Program-made: the position numbers and the translations under genes
DNA from: an uncultured Rhodobacterales bacterium
GTDB taxonomy: Bacteria > Pseudomonadota > Alphaproteobacteria > Rhodobacterales > Rhodobacteraceae
Assembly: GCA_903873585.1 (NCBI GenBank)
Contig: CAIQOV010000028.1
Span: forward strand, 1 to 62,603
Direction: 5' to 3'
Length of the DNA: 62,603 nucleotides
In this document: piece after piece, positions 10,111-17,077 of the stretch
Layout: every line of letters begins with the position of its first letter
Numbering within the stretch: the stretch's first letter is position 1
The notes under the pieces: generated by a model
The model's input: only the letters and a program-made list of their open reading frames with translations
The model's database searches: none
What the model was told of the DNA's origin: nothing

Positions 10111-10214
10111 CTTTTAAGACAAATTTGCCGCAGTGTGCACCAACCCCTGCCTCTGGCTTGCTTGGCTGGATGCAACCCGCTAGGAACGACCAAACCGTTT
10201 GTAAGAGGCCCATC

Positions 10215-11552
10215 ATGCGTCTGTCGCGCTACTTCCTGCCCGTCCTCAAGGAAAACCCCGCCGAGGCGCAGATCGTCTCGCACCGCTATATGCTGCGCGC
10301 GGGGATGATCAAGCAGCAGACGGCGGGGATTTATTCTTGGCTGCCACTGGGTTTGCGGGTGCTGAACCGCATTCAGACCATCGTGCACGAAGAACAAGCG
10401 CGCGCGGGCCACATTCCCTTGCTGATGCCCACGCTGCAACCCGCTGACCTGTGGCGCGAATCTGGCCGGTATGATGACTACGGCCAAGAAATGCTGCGCA
10501 TCAAAGACCGTCAGGGCCGCGAGATGCTGTATGGCCCGACGAATGAGGAAATGGTGACGGATATTTTCCGCAGCCATGTCAATTCCTACAAAGACCTGCC
10601 GCTGACGCTGTATCACATCCAGTGGAAGTTCCGCGATGAGATGCGCCCGCGTTTTGGCGTGATGCGGGGCCGTGAGTTCTTGATGAAAGACGGCTATAAC
10701 TTCGACATCGACAAAGACGCCGCATTGCACGCCTACAACCGCCACATGGTCAGCTATCTGCGCACCTATGAACGCATGGGGCTGACGGCCATTCCGATGC
10801 GCGCCGCATCCGGCCCTATCGGCGGCGATAACACGCATGAATTCTTGGTGCTGGCGTCAACCGGCGAATCGGAAGTGTTTTACGATGCCGCCGTGGTTCA
10901 CCTGAAACTGGGCGCGCGTGAGGTGGATTACGACGACCGCGCCGCTGTGGCAGAGGTCTGTGCGGAATTCACCACGCTCTATGCGCGCACCGATGAAACC
11001 CATGATGCGACCCTGTTCGACGCCATTCCCGAAGAGCGCCGCAAAGTGGGGCGTGGGATTGAAGTGGGGCAGATCTTCTACTTTGGCACCAAGTACTCTG
11101 AAAGCATGGGCGCCAATGTCGTCAACGACAAGGGCGAGAAGGTTGCGGTGGAAATGGGCAGCCACGGCATCGGCGTCAGCCGTTTGCTGGGCGCTATCAT
11201 CGAAGCCAGCCATGACGACAAGGGCATCATCTGGCCCGAAGGCGTGACCCCTTTCCCCGTGGGCATCGTGAACCTCAAGCAAGGCGATGCGGCGGCGGAT
11301 GCGGCTTGTGCGGCTTTGGAAAAGGCGCTGCTCGCCAAGGGACTGGAACCGCTGTACGACGACCGCGACGAACGCGCAGGCGCGAAATTCGCCACGATGG
11401 ACCTGATCGGCCTGCCGTGGCGCATCACCGTTGGCCCGCGCGGGCTCGCGAACGGGGTGGTGGAACTGACCTCACGCCGCACGGGTGTTTCGGTTGAAAT
11501 GACGCCGGAAGCTGCGGTGGCCAAGGTGGCCGAGATTTACGCCGGCATCTAA
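10215..11552 (+). CDS. proS: Prolyl-tRNA synthetase (short alphaproteobacterial type)
   Basis: A class II aminoacyl-tRNA synthetase that charges tRNA-Pro. Motif 2 is [20 protein letters not shown] and motif 3 is [13 protein letters not shown], followed by the C-terminal anticodon-binding domain. At 445 residues it lacks the ~180-residue editing insert found between motifs 2 and 3 in E. coli ProRS. This matches the short form known in alphaproteobacteria, where a free-standing editing protein clears Ala-tRNA-Pro. The start at 10215 ([18 protein letters not shown]) has AAGAGG just upstream. The longer open frame back to 10071 encodes no conserved sequence. A strong terminator follows. Confidence 0.96.
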   Translation: MRLSRYFLPVLKENPAEAQIVSHRYMLRAGMIKQQTAGIYSWLPLGLRVLNRIQTIVHEEQARAGHIPLLMPTLQPADLWRESGRYDDYGQEMLRIKDRQGREMLYGPTNEEMVTDIFRSHVNSYKDLPLTLYHIQWKFRDEMRPRFGVMRGREFLMKDGYNFDIDKDAALHAYNRHMVSYLRTYERMGLTAIPMRAASGPIGGDNTHEFLVLASTGESEVFYDAAVVHLKLGAREVDYDDRAAVAEVCAEFTTLYARTDETHDATLFDAIPEERRKVGRGIEVGQIFYFGTKYSESMGANVVNDKGEKVAVEMGSHGIGVSRLLGAIIEASHDDKGIIWPEGVTPFPVGIVNLKQGDAAADAACAALEKALLAKGLEPLYDDRDERAGAKFATMDLIGLPWRITVGPRGLANGVVELTSRRTGVSVEMTPEAAVAKVAEIYAGI

Positions 11553-11571
11553 GAACGTCTAACACCAGCAA

Positions 11572-11606
11572 AAGACGGCCCCGAACCTGTGGTTTGGGGC
11601 CGTCTT
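11572..11606 (+). terminator. Rho-independent terminator after proS
   Basis: A 16-bp stem (AAGACGGCCCCGAACC paired with GGTTTGGGGCCGTCTT, one G-T pair) around a TGT loop, 20 nt after the proS stop. The T-run is short. Confidence 0.85.
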
Positions 11607-11705
11607 TCATTTGGCGATGCAAAACAGCTTGTCTTTCTAGCAATTCAGACTGGCGCGGTGCGCGTCTTGGCCCTAGCTATTTTCCCAAACACAGGAGAGA
11701 GCATC

Positions 11706-12695
11706 ATGGACTATCGCCGCTTGGGCAAATCGGGCCTGCAAGTTTCGGAATTTTCCTTTGGGTCTTGGGTGACTTTCGCCAAACAGGTTGATCTGGCCCC
11801 TGCCAAAGAAATTCTGACGGCCGCCTATGACGCAGGTATCAACTTTTTTGACAATGCCGAAGGCTATGAACAGGGCCGATCCGAACTGGTGATGGGCCAA
11901 GTGATTGAAGAACTGGGGTGGAGCCGCGACAGCTATATCGTCTCGTCCAAGGTGTTCTGGGGCGGGGCCAAGCCCACGCAGCGCGGGCTATCGGCCAAGC
12001 ACGTGACCGAAGCCTGCCATGCCGCCCTAAAGCGGCTGCGTGTTGACCATTTGGATCTGTATTTCTGCCACCGCCCCGACATTGACACGCCGATTGAAGA
12101 AACCGTGCGCGCCATGCACAATTTGGTCGTGCAGGGGAAGGTAATTTACTGGGGCACATCGGAATGGTCTGGCCAGCAGATCACCGAGGCCCATGCCGTG
12201 GCCGCGCGCCACAACCTGACCCCGCCAACGATGGAACAGCCGCAATACAACCTGTTCGAACGCCACAAGGTCGAAGCCGACTATGCGCCGATCTATGACA
12301 CCTATGGGCTGGGCACCACGATCTGGTCGCCCTTGGCATCGGGGTTGCTGACCGGCAAATACAACAACGGCATTCCCAATGACGCGCGGGCGAATTTGGC
12401 GGGCTATGAATGGTTGCGCGACAATTTCACCTCTGAAGCCGGACAGGCCAAGATTGAAAAGGCGCGCGCTTTGTCCAAGGTGGCCGAGGGCGCTGGCCTA
12501 AGCCTAACCAACCTGTCGCTGCTGTGGTGCTTGCACAACAAGCGTGTGTCGACCGTGATCTTGGGCGCCTCACGCCTGAGCCAATTGACCGACAATCTGG
12601 CGGCGCTGACCCAAAAGGCCAAGCTGACCGATGATGTTTTGGCGGCGGTTGAGGCGGTTGTTGGCAATAAACCTGCCGCCCCGCAAAAATTCTAA
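11706..12695 (+). CDS. Aldo/keto reductase, Kv-beta/YghZ-like
   Basis: A 329-residue NADPH-dependent oxidoreductase with a TIM barrel. Catalytic residues are visible: Asp and Tyr in NFFDNAEGYEQGRSE, Lys in YIVSSKVFWGG and His in DLYFCHRPDIDTP. The opening MDYRRLGKSGLQVSEFSFGSW and the motif WGTSEWSGQQI place it near the voltage-gated K+ channel beta-subunit-like AKRs, which reduce aldehydes such as methylglyoxal. The start at 11706 has AGGAGAG about 6 nt upstream; the open frame extends to 11589 through the proS terminator and is not coding. It is flanked by terminators on both sides, so it is probably monocistronic. Confidence 0.92.
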   Translation: MDYRRLGKSGLQVSEFSFGSWVTFAKQVDLAPAKEILTAAYDAGINFFDNAEGYEQGRSELVMGQVIEELGWSRDSYIVSSKVFWGGAKPTQRGLSAKHVTEACHAALKRLRVDHLDLYFCHRPDIDTPIEETVRAMHNLVVQGKVIYWGTSEWSGQQITEAHAVAARHNLTPPTMEQPQYNLFERHKVEADYAPIYDTYGLGTTIWSPLASGLLTGKYNNGIPNDARANLAGYEWLRDNFTSEAGQAKIEKARALSKVAEGAGLSLTNLSLLWCLHNKRVSTVILGASRLSQLTDNLAALTQKAKLTDDVLAAVEAVVGNKPAAPQKF

Positions 12696-12702
12696 CGCCG
12701 AA

Positions 12703-12725
12703 CCGGAGGGTTTCACACCCTCCGG
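12703..12725 (+). terminator. Terminator hairpin after the aldo/keto reductase
   Basis: Perfect 8-bp stem CCGGAGGG / CCCTCCGG with a TTTCACA loop, beginning 7 nt after the stop and followed by CCTTT. Confidence 0.7.
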
Positions 12726-12819
12726 CCTTTGCGCAGTCTGTGTGCGAAAAGTGTTGGGGTTGTGCTTGCGTTGGATGGCGGCTTTGGGTCAAACTGCGGG
12801 CAAATCTGGGGAGGCTGGC

Positions 12820-13476
12820 ATGGCGAAACGGGCATTGATCACATGGGGCGGATGGGACGGGCACCAGCCCGACAAAGTGGCCGCTTTGTTCGCCGCCGAT
12901 CTGCGCGCGGCGGGGTTTGAGGTCGACGTCACCGACAGCTTGGCCTGTTTTGATGATGCGGCGGCGCTAAAATTGCTGGACCTGATCGTTCCGGTCTGGA
13001 CGATGAGCACGATTGAAAAAGAACGCAGCCAAGCCGTGGCCGATGCTGTGGAATCAGGCGTGGGACTTGCAGGCTGCCACGGCGGGATGTGCGACGCCTT
13101 TCGCAACGACGTGGTTTGGCAGTTCATGACCGGCGCGCAATGGGTGGCGCATCCGGGCAATGACGGGGTGGAATACCGTGTGCGCATCACCGACCCCAGC
13201 AATCCCTTGGTCGCAGGCATCGGCGATTTCGATGTGAAAACTGAGCAATATTACCTGCACGTTGACCCCGCCGTAAAAGTGCACGCCGTATGCGACTTTC
13301 CGGTGGTCGATGGCCCCCATGCGCCCAATGGCCCTGTTGCCATGCCCGTCGGCTTTACCAAAATGTGGGGCAAGGGGCGGGTTTATTACAACGCTTTGGG
13401 CCATCAGGCCAATGTGATCGACCATGGCCCTGCGCGCGAAATGATCCGGCGCGGGATGGCTTGGGCGGCGCGCTGA
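12820..13476 (+). CDS. ThuA-domain protein
   Basis: A 218-residue protein of the ThuA/trehalose-utilisation family, which has a class I glutamine-amidotransferase-like fold. It begins AKRALITWGGWDGHQPDKV and contains VGLAGCHGGMCDAFRND and DFDVKTEQYYLHVDP, stretches typical of the family. Members have been linked to sugar catabolism, but the reaction is not established. The start at 12820 has GGGGAGG just upstream; the frame is open further back through the preceding terminator, which cannot be coding. Its stop overlaps the ATG of the next small gene (TGATG at 13474-13478), so the two are translationally coupled. Confidence 0.85.
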   Translation: MAKRALITWGGWDGHQPDKVAALFAADLRAAGFEVDVTDSLACFDDAAALKLLDLIVPVWTMSTIEKERSQAVADAVESGVGLAGCHGGMCDAFRNDVVWQFMTGAQWVAHPGNDGVEYRVRITDPSNPLVAGIGDFDVKTEQYYLHVDPAVKVHAVCDFPVVDGPHAPNGPVAMPVGFTKMWGKGRVYYNALGHQANVIDHGPAREMIRRGMAWAAR

Positions 13477-13694
13477 TGAGCTTTCAGGCCTATCTGGACA
13501 ATATCCAAGCGAAAACCGGCAAAACTCCGGCTGATTTCAAAGCTATGGCGGCTGAAAAGGGCTTTGCGGGGCCTGCGGGCATTGCGGATGGTGTGAAAGC
13601 CACGCAAATCACCGACTGGCTTAAGGCCGATTTCGGCCTTGGCCACGGCCATGCCATGGCGATTTTTGCTTTGCTTAAGGGCAAGACCAGCTAG
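13476..13694 (+). CDS. DUF4287 small protein
   Basis: A 72-residue protein, MSFQAYLDNIQAKTGKTPADF onward, with the DUF4287 pattern: an N-terminal helix-rich segment and the ITDWLKADFGLGHGHAMAIF stretch. These proteins are small, cytoplasmic and of unknown function; several are annotated near the SufD-like or DUF5655 group. The start codon overlaps the ThuA stop. The coupling suggests a linked role with the ThuA protein, but nothing shows what it is. Confidence 0.85.
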   Translation: MSFQAYLDNIQAKTGKTPADFKAMAAEKGFAGPAGIADGVKATQITDWLKADFGLGHGHAMAIFALLKGKTS

Positions 13695-13781
13695 CCGCCC
13701 ATAACGGCATCGTGGCTTGACGGTGGGGCGCGCTGGCCGCATGGTCGCCGCGACTTTGGCTTGCTGAGAAAGACCCAAACC

Positions 13782-15062
13782 TTGTCCACCCGCCCCTTTG
13801 CCGCCTTTGAATTCATGATCGCTTGGCGTTATCTGCGCGCAAGGCGGGCCGAGGGTGGCGTGTCTGTGATGACATGGATCAGCCTTGTTGGCATCACGCT
13901 GGCCGTCTTTGCGCTGATCGCCACCTTGGCGGTGCGCGCGGGGTTCAGGGCCGAGTTTGTCGATACGATCTTGGGGGCCAATGCCCATGTCACGGTTTAT
14001 TCCGCAGGCCATGCCGATGAAAAGGGCAACCTGATCAAGGGCTTTGCCGATGATGCGGCCACAGTGGCCGCTTTGCGCGCGATTGAGGGTGTCACCCGTG
14101 CCGCCCCCTTGGTGCGCGGCCAAGTCATGGTTACGGCCTTTGATCAAACCACCGGCGGCGATGTTTATGGCATGACGCCGCAAGACCTTGCCAGCCTGCC
14201 GCGCATCGGGGCGGGCAGTCTGGGGCAGGGCAACTTGGCCGATTACCCGCAAGGCATCGCCATGGGGTCGGAAATGGCGCGCGAATTGGGGGTGACGGTG
14301 GGCGATAAGGTGCGCTTGATTGCGCCCTCAGGCGTCAAATCGGCCTTTGGCACCAGCCCGCGCGTTAAGGCCTATACGGTGGAATACATCTTCACCGCTG
14401 GCCGCTATGACATTGATAAGGTGCGCCTTTACCTGCCCCTGACCGAAGCACAAAGCTTTTTCAACCGCGAGGGGATTGTGGATGAATACGAAGTCATGGT
14501 CAAAAACCCCGACGCCGTTGACACCTATGCCGACGCGCTGATGCAAGCGGGCGGGCCGGATGCCTTGCTGTGGACATGGAAGCAAAGCTCTGGCGCGTTT
14601 CTGCGCGCCTTGTCGGTTGAGGATAACGTTATGTTCATCATCTTGTCGATCTTGGTGCTGATCGCCACGATGAACATCGTATCCGGCCTGATTATGCTGG
14701 TGAAAAACAAGGGCCGCGACATTGGCATTTTGCGCACGATGGGGCTGACCGAAGGGTCAATCTTGCGCGTCTTCTTCCTGTGCGGGTCGTTCACCGGCGT
14801 GATCGGCACGGCGATGGGCGTGGCCCTTGGCTGCCTGTTCGCGCTCTACATCGACCCTATTTTTTCCTTTGTGAACTTCTGGGCCGGTGGCGGCGTGTGG
14901 GACCCTTCGATCAGGGGCATCTACACCCTTCCCGCCAAGCTACAGGCGCAAGATGTGGGGTCTGCCATGGCGCTATCCTTGGGCCTGTCGTTCGTCATCA
15001 CCCTAATCCCCGCGCGCAAAGCCGCCCGCATGAACCCGGTTGAGGCGCTGCGCTATGAATAG
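13782..15062 (+). CDS. lolC: LolC/LolE-type lipoprotein-releasing ABC permease
   Basis: Inner-membrane subunit of the LolCDE complex, which extracts outer-membrane lipoproteins from the inner membrane and passes them to LolA. About 426 residues with one N-terminal membrane helix, a large periplasmic MacB-like domain (roughly 50-270) and three C-terminal helices containing the FtsX signature IGILRTMGLTEGSILRVFF. The start is uncertain: family proteins begin near PFAAFE-MIAWRYLRARR, so I chose the TTG at 13782. TTG 13761 and ATG 13815 are alternatives. A weak promoter candidate (TTGACG, 17 bp, CATGGT) lies at 13717-13745. It overlaps lolD by 8 nt. Alphaproteobacteria often have one hybrid LolC/E permease. 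Confidence 0.9.
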   Translation: MSTRPFAAFEFMIAWRYLRARRAEGGVSVMTWISLVGITLAVFALIATLAVRAGFRAEFVDTILGANAHVTVYSAGHADEKGNLIKGFADDAATVAALRAIEGVTRAAPLVRGQVMVTAFDQTTGGDVYGMTPQDLASLPRIGAGSLGQGNLADYPQGIAMGSEMARELGVTVGDKVRLIAPSGVKSAFGTSPRVKAYTVEYIFTAGRYDIDKVRLYLPLTEAQSFFNREGIVDEYEVMVKNPDAVDTYADALMQAGGPDALLWTWKQSSGAFLRALSVEDNVMFIILSILVLIATMNIVSGLIMLVKNKGRDIGILRTMGLTEGSILRVFFLCGSFTGVIGTAMGVALGCLFALYIDPIFSFVNFWAGGGVWDPSIRGIYTLPAKLQAQDVGSAMALSLGLSFVITLIPARKAARMNPVEALRYE

Positions 15063-15726
15063 CCTCACCCTGCAAGGCATTGAAAAAGCATACAATCGCG
15101 GCAAGGCGGGCGAGGTTGTGGTGCTGCGCGGCGCAAGCCTGACGGTCTCTGCGGGCGAGGTTGTGGCGCTTGTCGCCCCCTCAGGCGCTGGCAAATCCAC
15201 CCTGTTGCAAATCGCGGGTCTGTTGGATGTGGCCGACCAAGGCACGGTGCAATACGGCGCGCGCCAAATGACTGGCCTGAACGACCGCGCCCGCACCGAT
15301 GCGCGCCGCGCCGAGGTGGGGTTTATCTACCAGTTCCACCACCTGCTGCCCGAATTTTCCGCCCTTGAAAACATCACCCTGCCGCAACTGGCCCACGGCA
15401 TCGCCAAACCCGTGGCCGAGGCGCGGGCGCGTGACCTGCTGGCCCGTGTCGGCGTTTTGGCCCGCGAAAGCCACCGCCCTGCGGCCCTGTCGGGCGGCGA
15501 ACAACAGCGCGTCGCCTTTTGCCGCGCCTTGGCCAACAGCCCCAAACTGCTGCTGGCAGATGAGCCTACGGGCAACCTAGACCCCGCCAATGCCGCCCAA
15601 GTCTTTGATGTGCTGATGCAAATCGTGCGCGAAACCGGCCTGTCGGCTTTGATCGCCACCCATAACATGGATTTGGCCGCGCGGATGGACCGCGTGGTAC
15701 GGTTGCAAGACGGGCAGATCGTCTGA
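15055..15726 (+). CDS. lolD: LolD lipoprotein-releasing ABC ATPase
   Basis: ATP-binding subunit that powers LolC/E, 223 residues. Walker A is [11 protein letters not shown], the Q-loop is in VGFIYQFHHLL, the signature is LSGGEQQRVAFCRAL, Walker B is KLLLADEPTGNLD and the switch His is in LIATHNMD. The ATG at 15055 lies inside the lolC end (CTATGAATAG), so the two are coupled. The longer open frame to 15040 would begin inside lolC without a ribosome-binding site. Confidence 0.94.
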   Translation: MNSLTLQGIEKAYNRGKAGEVVVLRGASLTVSAGEVVALVAPSGAGKSTLLQIAGLLDVADQGTVQYGARQMTGLNDRARTDARRAEVGFIYQFHHLLPEFSALENITLPQLAHGIAKPVAEARARDLLARVGVLARESHRPAALSGGEQQRVAFCRALANSPKLLLADEPTGNLDPANAAQVFDVLMQIVRETGLSALIATHNMDLAARMDRVVRLQDGQIV

Positions 15727-15808
15727 CCCGCCGAAAGTTTTGCCGCACGACAGGTTTTCAACCCCTCATCACAGGTGTAGTCTGGCGCAAAATGACAAAG
15801 GATGTCCC

Positions 15809-16213
15809 ATGCGCGCCCCCCACCTGCTGCCCGCCCTGCTGATTTTGGCCGCCTGCGTGCCGGGCCAAGCGCCCACGCCGCCTAGTTCGGGCAAAGCCGA
15901 TTTCACCGAACTTTGCGCGCCCTGCCATGGGGTAAGTGCCAAGGGCGACGGCGCGTTGGGAAAAAGCCTCGCCCACCGCCCCGCCGACCTGACGGGCCTG
16001 TCCTCGCGGCATGGCGGGGTGTTCCCGATGGCCTATGTGATGTCAAAAATCTGGGGCTATAGCCACGGAGAGGCCCCCTCGGCCCTGATGCCCAAATTCG
16101 CCCCCTTGATGGAGGGGCCGACGGTGCTGGTGGATACCGGCGACGGGATCATGACGCCCACGCCGCAACGGTTGGTAGAGATTGCGGCGTATTTGGAGAC
16201 GGTGCAGGAGTAG
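15809..16213 (+). CDS. Lipoprotein c-type cytochrome
   Basis: A 134-residue protein with an N-terminal lipoprotein signal (LLPALLILAAC, lipobox LAAC) and one haem-binding CAPCH motif near residue 37. Met residues in SALMPKF or FPMAY are candidates for the sixth ligand. It is predicted to be an envelope-anchored monohaem electron carrier. The start at 15809 has AAAGGA about 7 nt upstream; the frame is open back to 15740 without coding character. It stands alone between lolD and the AT-rich TIR cassette, so its redox partner is unknown. Confidence 0.88.
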   Translation: MRAPHLLPALLILAACVPGQAPTPPSSGKADFTELCAPCHGVSAKGDGALGKSLAHRPADLTGLSSRHGGVFPMAYVMSKIWGYSHGEAPSALMPKFAPLMEGPTVLVDTGDGIMTPTPQRLVEIAAYLETVQE

Positions 16214-16246
16214 GGGGCGCGAATTACATACGCACCCTCATAATTC

Positions 16247-16645
16247 TTACGTGTTCTCTGCGGAAAGAAAGACCTCTGACGTTCTTTTCAATAGATCATC
16301 AATCAATTGTAACTGGTCTCGATCTCCATTCCTGCATATGAAGCGAAACATCTTGATGATTTTGATGCTTATATCAATCATTTCACCTGAAGCTTCTAAT
16401 TCAGCTAGATTTACCATCTTGTCAATTTCAAGTGTAAACTCATGAATAAGCCTTGAAGGTATTCGAGTGTTGGTGGGATAATCGGTCTGGGTTCGAAATC
16501 TGCTTTGTCTCATTCCGTCGAGGATTTCTTCCAGAATTTCACGATCAGATCGTTTTGCCGGCCTCGGCCCCGCTTTTTCACTCAAAATTTTCGATATTTC
16601 AACTTCCAAGTCTGGCCACCATTTTTCAAATACTTGGTCAACCAT
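16247..16645 (-). CDS. C-terminal fragment of the TIR-family protein (132 aa)
   Basis: The ORF starts at an ATG at 16645 and encodes a hydrophilic, helical protein: FEKWWPDLEVEISKILSEK, then AKRSDREILEEILDGMRQ and a C-terminal helical tail. I find no enzymatic motif. It is in frame with, and 18 nt beyond, the stop codon of the TIR ORF. The FEKWWPDLE segment is what I remember directly following the TIR domain in full-length relatives, so this is best read as the detached C-terminal part. There is no convincing ribosome-binding site before the ATG (only AAGAT-like sequence), so independent translation is doubtful. Codon use (ATA, AGA, TTA) differs from that of neighbours. Confidence 0.55.
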   Translation of the reverse strand: MVDQVFEKWWPDLEVEISKILSEKAGPRPAKRSDREILEEILDGMRQSRFRTQTDYPTNTRIPSRLIHEFTLEIDKMVNLAELEASGEMIDISIKIIKMFRFICRNGDRDQLQLIDDLLKRTSEVFLSAENT

Positions 16646-16663
16646 ATTATCTTGAAGTGCATC

Positions 16664-17062
16664 TTAATTATTAGTTTTGTTTATTGTTTTAATAAGTTTT
16701 CTAAAATCATCCTTATTAAATCTCGTAGTGTTAAAATTCGCAAGTGGCGCGTTTAATTCTGCTGGTTCCAGTCCGAATAAAACCGTGCAAACATTTGATC
16801 CTGCAAGCTGCTTCGATAACGCTCCAGCTTCAAATAAGATCCAAGGCTTGTTCAAATTGTCTCCAGTTAAGCAGATTATACCAATATCGCACTCGGAAAG
16901 TTTTTTGCTTAATTCAGAAACCCACTTTGTTCCTTTATCTATGTCATCCGGCGAATAGAACGGCCGAACAAACTGTAGAACTGAAGGTAGCCAGTCACTT
17001 AAAGCTTTCCCTATTTTTTGACTTTTTTCGCCGCTCCAACTTATAAAAACTCCTCTAGTCAT
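16664..17062 (-). CDS. TIR-domain protein, N-terminal fragment (132 aa)
   Basis: Begins MTRGVFISWSGEKSQKIGKAL, a TIR-type first strand and helix. It continues with DIDKGTKWVSELSKKL, CDIGIICLTGDNL and PWILFEAGALSK. Glu78 in the last segment is in the position of the catalytic glutamate of NAD-cleaving TIR domains. Bacterial TIR proteins commonly act in antiphage defence by depleting NAD or making signal nucleotides; that role is inferred here. The ATG at 17062 has a perfect GGAGG 6 nt upstream and lies 15 nt behind the parE stop on the same strand, so it may be co-transcribed with parE. It ends at a TAA that appears premature. Confidence 0.8.
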   Translation of the reverse strand: MTRGVFISWSGEKSQKIGKALSDWLPSVLQFVRPFYSPDDIDKGTKWVSELSKKLSECDIGIICLTGDNLNKPWILFEAGALSKQLAGSNVCTVLFGLEPAELNAPLANFNTTRFNKDDFRKLIKTINKTNN

Positions 17063-17077
17063 TTAAAACCTCCAAAA

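Larger units (their letters stand above)
16247..17062 (-). pseudogene. Whole TIR-domain locus, interrupted by one in-frame TAA
   Basis: Both fragments listed below are in the same reading frame. Reading through the TAA at 16664-16666 gives one 271-codon frame: residues 1-132, stop, six codons (DALQDN), then 132 residues from MVDQVFEKWWPDLE. The joined sequence matches my memory of single-chain bacterial TIR proteins in which an AL...FE.WWP.LE segment follows the TIR domain. The locus is AT-rich between GC-rich neighbours. Confidence 0.6.

Noticed and set aside
10071-10214. N-terminal extension of proS
   Set aside because: The extra 48 codons are not conserved-looking, and the ATG at 10215 has its own ribosome-binding site and the family N-terminus.
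16677-16958. Plus-strand ORF inside the TIR gene
   Set aside because: Antisense of the TIR ORF; no ribosome-binding site, and the TIR motifs are on the other strand.
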